A program made the position numbers and the translations under genes. Source: Deferribacter autotrophicus (GTDB lineage Bacteria; Chrysiogenota; Deferribacteres; Deferribacterales; Deferribacteraceae). From it: 64,000 bases of DNA. Below the pieces are notes generated by a model. That model ran no database searches. It was not told where the DNA came from and was given only the letters and a program-made list of their open reading frames with translations. Of the stretch, positions 8,665 through 18,024 are shown one piece after another (the stretch's first letter is position 1; each line of letters starts with the position of its first letter). The DNA lies in NCBI RefSeq assembly GCF_008362905.1, contig NZ_VFJB01000008.1, positions 1-64,000 on the forward strand, in the 5' to 3' direction.

Positions 8665-11482
8665 AGTATATAAAATTGATATAGGTTTTAATTTTGTTCA
8701 TTATATTGCATTACAATTAGTTAAATTAAAGAACGAATATAGAAAAATAATTTTTATTTCAGCAAATAGGCGTCCTATTAGATTTATTGAAAAATCGATA
8801 GATTTGAATGCTGCTCTTAATGTTGATTTTTATACAATAGAAGATTTTGTTAAAGATATTGTAATCAATTATTCTGATGAAATACCTACCATACATAGTA
8901 AACTGGAAAGGGAAATATATTTTTTAGAGTTGATACAGAAAATTCCTGCACTTTACGAAAAGCTGGGTGGAAATGATGTAAAAGTTTTTCCATGGGCTAA
9001 GAGGTTATCAAAGTTGTTTGATGAAATTGATAAACAACTATTAGGTGATAAACTAAAAGATTTCTACTATGTGGAGGCATTGGATGAGGCTAAAGAGATA
9101 TTAGAAAATTTAAAAAGTTTATATAGCAAATATGAAGAAGATTATAGTAATTTTACATACAATGGTAATATTTTTAAAAGAGCATCAGATTTAACTTCTA
9201 CAGATAAGTTTCATGATGAATTCAGAGATACTTTGTTTATTTTTAGCGGGCTGATTTATTTATCAAATTCTGAGTTAAAAATGATGAAAAATATTTCTGA
9301 AACTGCCGATATTCACTTTTATATCCAAACAGATTTGCAAGAAAGGGAAGATGAAACACTTGGTTTTGATACGTTTAAAATAGTAGATAATCTCATAATA
9401 AAATTAAACAAATATGTTAAGAGTGATATTGAAGAAATTAAAGATGATAAAAATACAGTAGAGACTGAATTTTATTTTTATCAGTTTCCTGATACTCATT
9501 CTGAGGCAGCTGAAATATTTAAGATAGTTAGAGATAAATATAGAGCTTTTAATGATAAAAAATCACCTGAAAAATTAGCAGTGATTTTGCCTGATGCAAG
9601 GACACTTTTTCCATTGTTGGCTTATTTTGATAAAAAGGATGATTTGCATATAAATATATCAATGGGATATCCCTTTGGTAATACAGATGTGGGGATGTTT
9701 TTAGATTCTTTATTCCATGTGCTCATTGATATGGATAGAAAACATAAAACTACAAGCAGTTATATTGTGGACTCAAAACTGCTGCTTAGGTTATTAAATT
9801 CAAATATTCTCACTTTATTTAAAAATGAGATTGTAAGTAGTGCAAACAAATTAAAAGAACAGCTATTTGAGGAACAATCTTCAACTTACAAGTTTGAAGA
9901 AAGTGAAGATTTTTTCAGATTATTATTAATGAAATTTATAGAAGTTAAAGACATTTACACATTACGAAGGTCTTTTTTAAACTTATTTAATCAGTTTGAT
10001 AATAATATCTTACAAAAAGACAAATACAAGTTTACAACACAGATATTGCAGTATTTTTATAATGAAGTAGTTGAAAATCTAAATTTATTGAATTCCGAAA
10101 GAAAAGTTGATGTGCTTTTTTCTTATCATTTAATCAAAGAAATAGTTAATGATATGACAATACCGTTTGAAGGGCATCCTCTTGAAGGTATTCAGATAAT
10201 GGGGATGCTTGAAGCTCGTTTATTATCCTTTGAAAATATAATTATAGCAGATGTAAATGAGGGGATTCTTCCTGCCGGAGATAAGATAGATCCTTTACTT
10301 CCTGAACAAATAAAAGTTGAGCTTGGGCTTACTTCATTTAAAGAAAAAGAGATGTTGATGAGATATAATTTTTTCAGGTTGGTTTATTCTGCTAAAAATG
10401 TTTATGTGATGTATAAATCGGGTGCTACCGGTGTAGATAAGTATATAAAAAGCAGATTCGTAGAGCAGTTAATTTTATTGAATGAATTAAAAACTAAAAA
10501 AGAGTTTCAAATATATACCCATGAGTTAGCATTATCCAAGTTTGAAAATATTGACAATAAAATTGTAAAGGATGGAGAAATTAAAGAGCATTTTAAAAAG
10601 TTATTTAAAGAAGGTAATATTTCACCTTCTAGAATAAATTATTATATGCAGTGTCCTTATGCCTATTATTTAAAATATATAAAGGGAGTTAAAGGTAAAA
10701 TAAAGTTAGATGAAGATTTTGAAGCAGATAAACTTGGAACAATAGTTCATAAATTTTTTGAGGAAAATTTTAAAAATTATTTGGGTAAAAGAGTAACAAA
10801 AGAAGACTTAGAACATATTTGTGAATCTATAAAGCGAGAAATAGATAATTTGCCTGACTATAAATATGTTGATAAAGATGGAAGCGTTAAAAGATTTTTA
10901 AAAAAATTAGATAATTTTAAAATAAAAGCGTTAAGACTCATATTAAAATATAGAATAGAAACTTACTTTGAAAATATTCTCTATAATCAAAGTGATTTTA
11001 CGCTATTAGCATTAGAAAAAGAACTTAAATCTGATTTATTAAAACTGCATGGATTTGCTGATAGAATAGATGAAATTGAAAATGGTAAGATAAGAGTAAT
11101 AGATTATAAAACAGGCTCAAGTAAACTTATGCCATACAAAAATAAGGTAGCTAATTTAATAGAAAACAACTCTGATATTTTAAATAATTATGATGATAAA
11201 GTGTTGTGTGAGGTAAGAAAGTGTATAAATTCTGTTCAAATGCCTTGCTATATTCTAATGGCAAAGGAAAAATTCAATGCTGAAGTTTTAGCTGAAATAC
11301 ATCATATTGGAGCATCTAAGAGGCATGAAATAATTGAAAAATTATCAGACGAACATATCGAAGATTATAAAAAACTTATAGAATATATCCTAAATCATAT
11401 GAAAAATTCTGAATATATATATGCTTTACCTGATAAACATTGTGAGTATTGTGATTATAGTCATTTTTGCAGGTATGTTTAA
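8654..11482 (+). CDS. AddB-like protein with PD-(D/E)XK nuclease and iron-sulfur motif
   Basis: This 942-residue protein lacks a proper Walker A (inactivated SF1-like N-terminal region). Its C terminus is a clear AddB-type nuclease: SPSRINYYMQCPYAYYLKY near 657, LGTIVHKFFEE, LHGFADRIDE, VIDYKTG near 815, and a final CEYCDYSHFC. The Cys in MQCPY plus those last three form the 4Fe-4S staple of AddB. At 942 residues it is shorter than Bacillus AddB (about 1150). The GTG start at 8654 overlaps the helicase gene by 11 bases, and the stop shares one base with the next start, so all are likely translated in coupled fashion. Partner of the upstream helicase. Confidence 0.85.
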   Translation: MSVKVYKIDIGFNFVHYIALQLVKLKNEYRKIIFISANRRPIRFIEKSIDLNAALNVDFYTIEDFVKDIVINYSDEIPTIHSKLEREIYFLELIQKIPALYEKLGGNDVKVFPWAKRLSKLFDEIDKQLLGDKLKDFYYVEALDEAKEILENLKSLYSKYEEDYSNFTYNGNIFKRASDLTSTDKFHDEFRDTLFIFSGLIYLSNSELKMMKNISETADIHFYIQTDLQEREDETLGFDTFKIVDNLIIKLNKYVKSDIEEIKDDKNTVETEFYFYQFPDTHSEAAEIFKIVRDKYRAFNDKKSPEKLAVILPDARTLFPLLAYFDKKDDLHINISMGYPFGNTDVGMFLDSLFHVLIDMDRKHKTTSSYIVDSKLLLRLLNSNILTLFKNEIVSSANKLKEQLFEEQSSTYKFEESEDFFRLLLMKFIEVKDIYTLRRSFLNLFNQFDNNILQKDKYKFTTQILQYFYNEVVENLNLLNSERKVDVLFSYHLIKEIVNDMTIPFEGHPLEGIQIMGMLEARLLSFENIIIADVNEGILPAGDKIDPLLPEQIKVELGLTSFKEKEMLMRYNFFRLVYSAKNVYVMYKSGATGVDKYIKSRFVEQLILLNELKTKKEFQIYTHELALSKFENIDNKIVKDGEIKEHFKKLFKEGNISPSRINYYMQCPYAYYLKYIKGVKGKIKLDEDFEADKLGTIVHKFFEENFKNYLGKRVTKEDLEHICESIKREIDNLPDYKYVDKDGSVKRFLKKLDNFKIKALRLILKYRIETYFENILYNQSDFTLLALEKELKSDLLKLHGFADRIDEIENGKIRVIDYKTGSSKLMPYKNKVANLIENNSDILNNYDDKVLCEVRKCINSVQMPCYILMAKEKFNAEVLAEIHHIGASKRHEIIEKLSDEHIEDYKKLIEYILNHMKNSEYIYALPDKHCEYCDYSHFCRYV

Positions 11483-12912
11483 TGAGTGAAGTTAAAATAA
11501 TCGACAATGAAATTATTAGCTTAAAAGATGATAAACAATTAAGTGAAGTAGTTAATAATCACTTATTTGAATATTTAAATGTTGAAGAAAAAATCTCATA
11601 TAATAAGGATGTTTTGATAGTTAATAATTTTTGTGGTTATTTGACAGAAAGTATATTGATAATCCCTAGAAAAATCAAAAATCTCTTAATAAAGGAAGAA
11701 TTGAATAATTCTGATGACATTAAGAAATCTTACGATGAGTTTTTTTCTAAATTTTTAAATTATATTTTACGGGAAATTTCTAAAGGAGATATAATATACA
11801 CTCTGTCTTTGGCAGATTTTAGTGTCAATGAAAGTGAACCTATTAATAGTGATATTTTAAAACTATCGGTTTTATTGAATAAGAGAGATCAGCTATTATC
11901 ATCAGTTCAATTAATCTTATCAAACCCTCATAGAAAACTCACAGAATATGAAGAGTATAAACCGTTATCAGAGGTTAGTAACATAGATGCCAACATATTA
12001 ATAAATATAACTCAGAATCCTCAATGCTATATAGAGACAGATGAAGGTATTTTAGAAATAAACAACAAAAAGTATTCACCTACAACAGTATTACAATACT
12101 CAAATGAAGAAAGTTTTGATACATTGGAAAACAGATTTGTAAAAAAATTCCTTAAAGAATTATCTGCCATCCTAAAAGATTTGTATAGCAAATTTTTACT
12201 GAAAGAGTTAGAAGATATGAACAATGAAATAGAAAAAGCTTTAAACTCATATATATTTTCAGAAATTGGTGAATTAAATATATTTCCATCCTATTCTCAG
12301 GTATTACAGAAAAAGTCAGGTTATAGAGAGTTATTCCAAATATATAGATTGTTGCATCTTTCTTTTGTCCCAGAGTTTTTTAAAGATTTAGATATGGCTT
12401 TTTCTTTAAAAGATATGGCGACTCTCTGGGAATATTATGTTTTGGTTGAATTGTTAAAAGAGTTAAAAAAAGAATTTGGAGAGTATAAAGTTAAATTGGA
12501 TTTTGTGGAAAAAAATCAAGGAAAAACAATATACGAAGAAGCTAAATTTAAATTTGAAAATGGTTTAATCTTAAATTTCCAGTCTACAAAATATTCATAT
12601 TCAGGGTTACCATTTAGACCTGATTTTTTAATAGAGTTTAAGGATAAAAACAAAAAAGTAGTGTTTGATGCAAAATTTAGAATTTTTGAAAATAATAAAA
12701 AAGATATTCTCCAAAATATGCATTATTACAAAGATGGATTAAAATTAAATTCAGCTACCGCTGTGTGTTTGGGGAATAAAAATAAAGGAAAATTTTGGCA
12801 AATCAATGAGAATGATAAAAAACCTGAAGAATTAAATAGTTTTATAGATTGTTTAGAAAAAGCTTTAAATGGAATTGGATATATAGATTTAAAATTAGAG
12901 ATAAGGAGTTAA
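11482..12912 (+). CDS. mcrC: McrC-like nuclease subunit (DUF2357 + PD-(D/E)XK)
   Basis: I choose ATG 11482 (476 residues), whose A is the last base of the previous TAA; a TTG at 11467 in the same frame is less likely. The middle has DTLENRFVKKFLKEL, the ENRFV block typical of DUF2357. The C-terminal third holds the McrC catalytic core: FRPDFLIE near 378 (the Asp) and VFDAKFR near 394 (D-x-K). In McrBC-type systems this subunit cuts DNA when driven by the McrB translocase. The next gene, the McrB-like motor, starts one base after the stop. The N-terminal 150 residues are unfamiliar and may touch the motor ring. Confidence 0.85.
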   Translation: MSEVKIIDNEIISLKDDKQLSEVVNNHLFEYLNVEEKISYNKDVLIVNNFCGYLTESILIIPRKIKNLLIKEELNNSDDIKKSYDEFFSKFLNYILREISKGDIIYTLSLADFSVNESEPINSDILKLSVLLNKRDQLLSSVQLILSNPHRKLTEYEEYKPLSEVSNIDANILINITQNPQCYIETDEGILEINNKKYSPTTVLQYSNEESFDTLENRFVKKFLKELSAILKDLYSKFLLKELEDMNNEIEKALNSYIFSEIGELNIFPSYSQVLQKKSGYRELFQIYRLLHLSFVPEFFKDLDMAFSLKDMATLWEYYVLVELLKELKKEFGEYKVKLDFVEKNQGKTIYEEAKFKFENGLILNFQSTKYSYSGLPFRPDFLIEFKDKNKKVVFDAKFRIFENNKKDILQNMHYYKDGLKLNSATAVCLGNKNKGKFWQINENDKKPEELNSFIDCLEKALNGIGYIDLKLEIRS

Positions 12913-12913
12913 A

Positions 12914-15454
12914 ATGAAAAACTTAATAGGGTTGTATTTTGTAGACAACCAGCAGTTAGAAGAATATACGCGAAAGATGATTGACTCTAAATGTAGTATT
13001 TTTTGGTGGCATCAATTACCTGCAGGTAGAGAGGAAATAATTAAAAATTTAGAAGATTTGTTAAATAAACAAGGATACTTTTATATATATGCTATAAAAA
13101 ACAAAACTCTATATGCAAGATATAAAATTGAAGGATTTTTAATTTTAAAAGACCCATTTAGTGATGATTTACCGGAAGATTGGAAAGATTGTGATAAAGC
13201 CAGCGAATGGTTTGATAAAGAAAAAAGAAAAAAGATGTTAGAAAAATTTATAGAAGATGATGGAGAGAAAAAAGGAAAGCCAAAAATTTTGTTTAAAGTC
13301 TCACAAGCAGAAATAATAAACAAGCCTATAAATTTAAAGGGGGTAAGAGCCCACATTCATCCATTATATAAGGAGGATATAGATAAAATGAATGGAGATC
13401 CATTATATGAAGAGGATACAAGTAAGATGAATAGTGAATATATAAATGTGATGGGAAAAACTTGTCATTTTAATTCATTAAAATTAGAAGAATATGTTAT
13501 AAATTCCTTTTACAATGCACTCAAAACTAAAGGTTTTGTTATTCTTGCTGGGCTTTCTGGAACAGGAAAAACAAAAATCTTTGAAGAGTTTGTTAAATGT
13601 TTCGATACAAAGTCTTCAATGCTACAACGTATCTTTAAAGAAGTTATGAAAAAAATTGCGAAAAACATACCTTATTTTGAAAAAACAATTAAAGAATTTC
13701 AAGAAAAATATACAGAAGACTATTTAAAAAATATGAAGATTGTGGATTGGCATGATACTAGGCAGGGGTTGGTATATGACTTAGAACATGGTAAATTCAA
13801 AGATTTGGGAGGTATTGCCGGAGGAAGTGCACATAAATTTTCAATATATAAATCTACAAGTAGTAATTGTACTAAAAAATTTAAGAATGAAAACGGATAT
13901 TGTTATGATCCAGAATTAGGAGATTCATTACAGGAAGCTTTTAATAATTTGAAAAAATATTTAATAAAACTAAGAGATTTAGCTTTGAATTCAAAAATTG
14001 AGGAAATTGAAAAACTACCTTTTCCTAAACATGTAGTTAAATGGAAATTAGCATATTTATGGAATCCAAGTTTAATTTTGAATATTTTTAGATTGGAAGA
14101 TCTTATTAATATTGCAAAATTTTTCTGTTTAGAGTGTAAGGAGTTTACAGACTGTCAAAAGAAATTGAAGAATGAAAAAAACAAATATTTAAAAGAAGTT
14201 CATGACTTAATATTTACTAATTTTATTTACGAACCATTAGTTAAAGAGTTATGGGAAAAAGGTAAATTTAAGAATTGTTTTAATCTTGATGATTTGTTTT
14301 CAATATTAAATCATATTTTTATATCTATTCGTCCGGATTTTAGAGATAGTAAATCATTACTCGGGTATTACAATCCTTTGACTAAAAGTTATGAAAAAAC
14401 TAAACTTTTAGAGTTTATAATAAATGCTGTTAAAAACTATACAATGAATGGGAAGAAAGCAGATCCATTTTTTATCCTATTTGATGAAATGAACTTAGCA
14501 AGAGTAGAGTATTATTTTGCTGATTTTTTGAGTGTTTTGGAGTGTAGAAGATTTAAAGATATAAATGAATCTAAAGAAAACAAATCTTTTGTTAAATTTT
14601 TAGAAAAAATAGGTTTTGCTGAAGAAAAACTCAGTGAAAATAATTATAAATTTACATCTCAAAGTATTAAACTTCATAATAAAGAAATAAATGATATTCC
14701 CCAAGAGCTTTTTTTACCTCCAAATCTTTATTTTGTTGGAACTGTAAATATAGATGAAACAACTCATATGTTTTCACCAAAAGTTTTGGATAGAGCTTTC
14801 ACTATTGAGTTTGATGTTGGAAGTTTTAATGAATACATAAAAGATAATATTAAAAATAGTAAAAATAATACCGTAGCAAAAGTGGAAAAAGAAGATTTTA
14901 CAAATAATTATAGTGAAATTGACACTGAACTAAAAGAAAAATTTAAAGAAGATTTTATAAACAATGGAGAATTTGCTGTTATTGATAAAGGAAAAATAAA
15001 AGAATTTTGTACAGAAAATAAAAAATATACTTCTAAACTAGAAGAAATCAATAATTTACTAAGGAAATATAATTTGCATTTTGGGTATCGTGTTTTTGAT
15101 GAAATAATAATGTTTTTATATAATTGTAAAAACTCAAAATATTTTAGCTATAAAGATTTAAATGAGGCATTTGACCTTGCTATAAAAATGAAAATTTTAC
15201 CTAAGTTTCACGGCACAAGGCAACAACTGGAAAAACCTATATTAGAATTAATTAATGTATTAGAAACTGAAAAAAGTAAAGAAATGGATTTTGGAAAGAT
15301 AAAGTCGATTCCTTTGATTAAGGATGAAGGAATAGAGGTTGAACTTGATGATGGAAAAACAATAAATATCAAGACTCCGTATAAGTATACGGTTAAGAAG
15401 TTGCTTGAAATATTATATAGAGCAAAAACTACTGGATATGCAGGGTTTATGTAG
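12914..15454 (+). CDS. mcrB: McrB-like AAA+ GTPase with an N-terminal reader-like domain
   Basis: The protein has 846 residues. Residues 1-145 look like a compact alpha/beta reader (WWHQLPAG, GYFYIYAIKNKTLYARYKI, ILFKVSQAEII) that may be a PUA/EVE-type modified-base binder; this is inference. The motor has Walker A AGLSGTGKTK near 212, the McrB-family Walker B FILFDEMNLARVEYYF near 517 and GTVNIDETTHMFSPKVLDRA near 609 (NxxD guanine-recognition region plus arginine finger). An insert of about 250 residues separates Walker A from B. Ribosome site aaggag lies 5 nt upstream. A 13-residue tandem duplication at 150-175 lies between reader and motor, with an internal start site (see findings). Works with the McrC-like subunit. 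Confidence 0.85.
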   Translation: MKNLIGLYFVDNQQLEEYTRKMIDSKCSIFWWHQLPAGREEIIKNLEDLLNKQGYFYIYAIKNKTLYARYKIEGFLILKDPFSDDLPEDWKDCDKASEWFDKEKRKKMLEKFIEDDGEKKGKPKILFKVSQAEIINKPINLKGVRAHIHPLYKEDIDKMNGDPLYEEDTSKMNSEYINVMGKTCHFNSLKLEEYVINSFYNALKTKGFVILAGLSGTGKTKIFEEFVKCFDTKSSMLQRIFKEVMKKIAKNIPYFEKTIKEFQEKYTEDYLKNMKIVDWHDTRQGLVYDLEHGKFKDLGGIAGGSAHKFSIYKSTSSNCTKKFKNENGYCYDPELGDSLQEAFNNLKKYLIKLRDLALNSKIEEIEKLPFPKHVVKWKLAYLWNPSLILNIFRLEDLINIAKFFCLECKEFTDCQKKLKNEKNKYLKEVHDLIFTNFIYEPLVKELWEKGKFKNCFNLDDLFSILNHIFISIRPDFRDSKSLLGYYNPLTKSYEKTKLLEFIINAVKNYTMNGKKADPFFILFDEMNLARVEYYFADFLSVLECRRFKDINESKENKSFVKFLEKIGFAEEKLSENNYKFTSQSIKLHNKEINDIPQELFLPPNLYFVGTVNIDETTHMFSPKVLDRAFTIEFDVGSFNEYIKDNIKNSKNNTVAKVEKEDFTNNYSEIDTELKEKFKEDFINNGEFAVIDKGKIKEFCTENKKYTSKLEEINNLLRKYNLHFGYRVFDEIIMFLYNCKNSKYFSYKDLNEAFDLAIKMKILPKFHGTRQQLEKPILELINVLETEKSKEMDFGKIKSIPLIKDEGIEVELDDGKTINIKTPYKYTVKKLLEILYRAKTTGYAGFM
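13361..13438 (+). repeat. 39-bp tandem duplication inside the mcrB-like gene
   Basis: Two adjacent 39-bp units (13361-13399 and 13400-13438) encode PLYKEDIDKMNGD and PLYEEDTSKMNSE. Eight of 13 residues are identical. The first unit contains AAGGAGG (13370-13376) and an in-frame ATG at 13388; the second has a weaker version with ATG 13427. It lies in the linker between the N-terminal domain and the motor. Confidence 0.8.
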
Positions 15455-15462
15455 AGTGATAC

Positions 15463-15491
15463 TTCTAAGTTAGAAACAGTAAAGGTATAAT
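15463..15491 (+). promoter_or_regulatory. Promoter with palindrome over the -35 box
   Basis: TTCTAA (15463-15468), a 17-bp spacer and TATAAT (15486-15491) precede the 15581 gene. The -35 is the left half of a 13-bp palindrome, TTCTAAGTTAGAA (15463-15475), and a second inverted repeat CACTACCGATAGTG (15530-15543) lies in the leader. This suggests regulated expression separate from the McrBC-like operon. Confidence 0.5.
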
Positions 15492-15580
15492 AGATTGATA
15501 GATATTTAGAAACCCTCACAATTTTTATACACTACCGATAGTGAAATTATTTTTAAATTTGTGTTATGGAGAATATTTAA

Positions 15581-16135
15581 ATGATTCGACTCACTTTAGA
15601 TGATGTGAACAGAGTAGTTGAGAATATAGATAATACTGTATTATATAAATATACATATTTACAAGAAAAACTTATGATAACTGATGTAACAATTGATCTT
15701 GAATTTCAAAGAAAATTTAATGGTTTTTATCGAGTAAGAAGAAATAAGGTCTGGCAGTTGCATTTTTATAATATACTTGAACAAAATAAGCATAATAAAA
15801 AAGTTTCATTTGCTGATATTTTATTTGACTTGAAAGAAAAAACAGGGAAGTTAGAAGCCTCGTTTGCTAGCAAACTTGTAGCGACAATAAATCCTGATAT
15901 GCCAGTTATTGATAAATTTGTTTTGAAAAATACCAATCTTAAGTTACCAAATTATAAATCAAATGAAAGAGCAAAAAAGATAATAATCTTGTATGAGCAA
16001 TTGCAACAGGTTGTTAATAATTTTTTATCAACTGGAATAGGGGAATTTTTGGTAGAAAAGTTTCAAAGAAAATTTCTGAATTTGAATATATCTAAAGTAA
16101 AGATGTTAGATTTTGTGTTATGGCAAATTCGTTAA
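15581..16135 (+). CDS. Helical hypothetical protein
   Basis: A 184-residue, mostly helical protein with ribosome site ggag 9 nt before the ATG. The block ASFASKLVATINPDMPVIDK followed by FVLKN, and the ending KVKMLDFVLWQ, look like a conserved family of accessory-region proteins. The arrangement vaguely recalls helical DNA-glycosylase-like folds, but I see no helix-hairpin-helix Gly-rich loop, so I do not assign a function. It has its own promoter 90 bp upstream and is the first gene after the McrBC-like operon, which makes an accessory role there possible. Confidence 0.6.
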   Translation: MIRLTLDDVNRVVENIDNTVLYKYTYLQEKLMITDVTIDLEFQRKFNGFYRVRRNKVWQLHFYNILEQNKHNKKVSFADILFDLKEKTGKLEASFASKLVATINPDMPVIDKFVLKNTNLKLPNYKSNERAKKIIILYEQLQQVVNNFLSTGIGEFLVEKFQRKFLNLNISKVKMLDFVLWQIR

Positions 16136-16140
16136 TTTTA

Positions 16141-16356
16141 TGAAATTATAAAAAACATTTAATTGTACTATATTCTCATCTTATTTTTTCTATCAGATTT
16201 AAATGATTTTCCATTATGGTGATGTTTTGTACAATCAACCATACTTTTCTTATCCTTATTAATTTTTAAGTGGTAAGTATCTTTGTATCCATCTACGATA
16301 AGGTGGGGATTTTTACTTGACTTTTACAATTTTATACTTTTTAAAGTGATGTTGGT
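16141..16356 (-). other. Intergenic stretch with a decayed minus-strand reading frame
   Basis: On the minus strand about 50 codons run without a stop (about 16320 down to 16175), reading NPHLIVDGYKDTYHLKINKD and then a His-rich piece. There is no start codon or ribosome site and it begins right after a stop, so I take it as a scrap of a lost gene, possibly a transposase. Otherwise the stretch shows nothing. Confidence 0.3.
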
Positions 16357-16794
16357 ATGAGTGGTAATCACATTAAAACAATGCAATATGGAAAAAATGT
16401 GTTATCTGATATGGGATTTAAACAGGATAAAAATACCACTATCTTTATTAAAAATGAAGTTTTTTGTCTTTCTCCTTCTGTTCAAAAAAATAAAAGTAAT
16501 TATTACTGGTTTGATATACGAGAAGCTAATATTAAAAAGTATAATCATTCAAAATATTCTAATTTTATCATCATAGTGCGCGTAAAAAATAAAGGGTATA
16601 TTTTTTTGAATTTCAAAGAATTAAAAAAAATATTATTATATGAAAGTAAATTGGAAAATTCTAAATTTAAAGTTTGGTCTTTCAAATTTTATGATGATTT
16701 TAGTTATATTTATAATAAGAAAAATAATAAATTGAAAATTCCTATAAAACTACTTACTGAGTTCGAACTAAAAAAACTAATAAATCAAATTTAA
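16357..16794 (+). CDS. Hypothetical protein
   Basis: A 145-residue basic protein, strongly enriched in Lys, Asn and Tyr. Strands such as YYWFDIREANI and NFIIIVRVKNKGYIFLNF alternate with a short helix. This mixed pattern is seen in several small nuclease-like accessory proteins, yet no catalytic motif can be named. The ribosome site is poor (gatgttggt). It is convergent with the TPR gene that ends 17 bp away. Function unknown; it may be a restriction-type remnant. Confidence 0.5.
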   Translation: MSGNHIKTMQYGKNVLSDMGFKQDKNTTIFIKNEVFCLSPSVQKNKSNYYWFDIREANIKKYNHSKYSNFIIIVRVKNKGYIFLNFKELKKILLYESKLENSKFKVWSFKFYDDFSYIYNKKNNKLKIPIKLLTEFELKKLINQI

Positions 16795-16811
16795 ATAAAT
16801 ACTATGGACAC

Positions 16812-18023
16812 TTATTTTTTATTCAATTTGGAGTTTAAATTTTTTAAAAGTTTGCAACCATAAGAATCTCCTAATTGACATGCTGTTAGAAAATCTTTTA
16901 GTGCATCATTATACCGTTTAATTTCCAAGAACAAAAGACCTCTCTGATCATAAACTAATAATTCATTAGGATTTAGCTCTACAGCTTTATTAAAATCGTT
17001 CAAAGCTTGTTGATAATTTCCTAATTTCTGATAAATAGTCCCTCTTAATGAATAAGCATTAGCTTTATTTGGATTTAATATTATTACCTTGTTAAAATCT
17101 GATAATGCATTGCTATATTCTTTTTTTTCTGAATAGATTATACCTCTCTGCACAAGAGCTTCTATGTTTTCAGGATCTAATAATATTGCAATGTTGAAAT
17201 CACTCAAAGCCTTTTCTCTTTGATGTTGTATACTATAAAGAACTCCTCTTATTGCATAGTACTCACTTTTATTTGGTTGCAGTTCCAAAACCTTGTTTAA
17301 ATCTTTAATTGCATTATCAAATTGTCCTAACGTCATATAAATCCTTGATCGAAATTCATAATAAGTACTGTTATTTTGATCTAAATTTATTGCTTTAGAT
17401 AAAGAATCAATTGCTTTAAAATTTTCATTTCTTAAAAAATACCAGAATCCTTCATCATAATACTGGGTAGCCAATAATCGATTTCTATTTTTATTAATTT
17501 GATTTTGAATCATTTTCATTTCTTGTTTATCTGTCGTTTTACTCATTTGTTTTTTCAGATTATCTAATTCTTTGAGCACCTTACTATAATCTTGTAGTAA
17601 TTTTTTATAATTTTCTAAAAAAGTTTTTTCGTTAGCTCTTATTATATTAATCATATCAGTAAGTTCATCCGTTTCTATAACGGCTTTTATTTTTACCCAA
17701 AATTGAATGCCATTGTTACTGACTAATCTTTTTTTATCAAGAACTTCCAATTTTATTATTCCTGATGATAAGATTTTTATTTCATCTTTTGTTAATTTGA
17801 AATTTTCAATTTTAGTAAAACTCTCAATATAAGTGCCAGCTTCTTCCAAAGCATTGCGTTTGGCATTTAGCAAAGCCATTCTTTCTGCAAAGAATGGAGT
17901 TTCCATATCACCCATGTTATATATACCTTCTGAAATGATTTCTTTTGTTTCAGCATAACCATTTGTAATTAAAAAATTTAATAAAAATAAAAATTGAAAA
18001 AAGGATAATAAGTATTTACACAT
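16812..18023 (-). CDS. Exported TPR-repeat protein
   Basis: The 403 residues begin with a signal peptide (residues 1-24, hydrophobic FFQFLFLLNFLI then GYAET). A domain of about 100 residues follows, with an FxERMALLNAKRNALEEAGTY block that recalls the N-terminal domain of FlgT/LPP20-like envelope proteins. A coiled-coil linker is near 125-170, then at least five tetratricopeptide repeats (for example QFDNAIKDLNKVLELQPN, EYSNALSDFNKVIILNPN). TPRs mediate protein contacts, so this is probably a periplasmic scaffold. Last gene of a four-gene minus-strand run; ribosome site aagaggtt overlaps the previous stop region. Confidence 0.85.
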   Translation of the reverse strand: MCKYLLSFFQFLFLLNFLITNGYAETKEIISEGIYNMGDMETPFFAERMALLNAKRNALEEAGTYIESFTKIENFKLTKDEIKILSSGIIKLEVLDKKRLVSNNGIQFWVKIKAVIETDELTDMINIIRANEKTFLENYKKLLQDYSKVLKELDNLKKQMSKTTDKQEMKMIQNQINKNRNRLLATQYYDEGFWYFLRNENFKAIDSLSKAINLDQNNSTYYEFRSRIYMTLGQFDNAIKDLNKVLELQPNKSEYYAIRGVLYSIQHQREKALSDFNIAILLDPENIEALVQRGIIYSEKKEYSNALSDFNKVIILNPNKANAYSLRGTIYQKLGNYQQALNDFNKAVELNPNELLVYDQRGLLFLEIKRYNDALKDFLTACQLGDSYGCKLLKNLNSKLNKK

Positions 18024-18024
18024 G

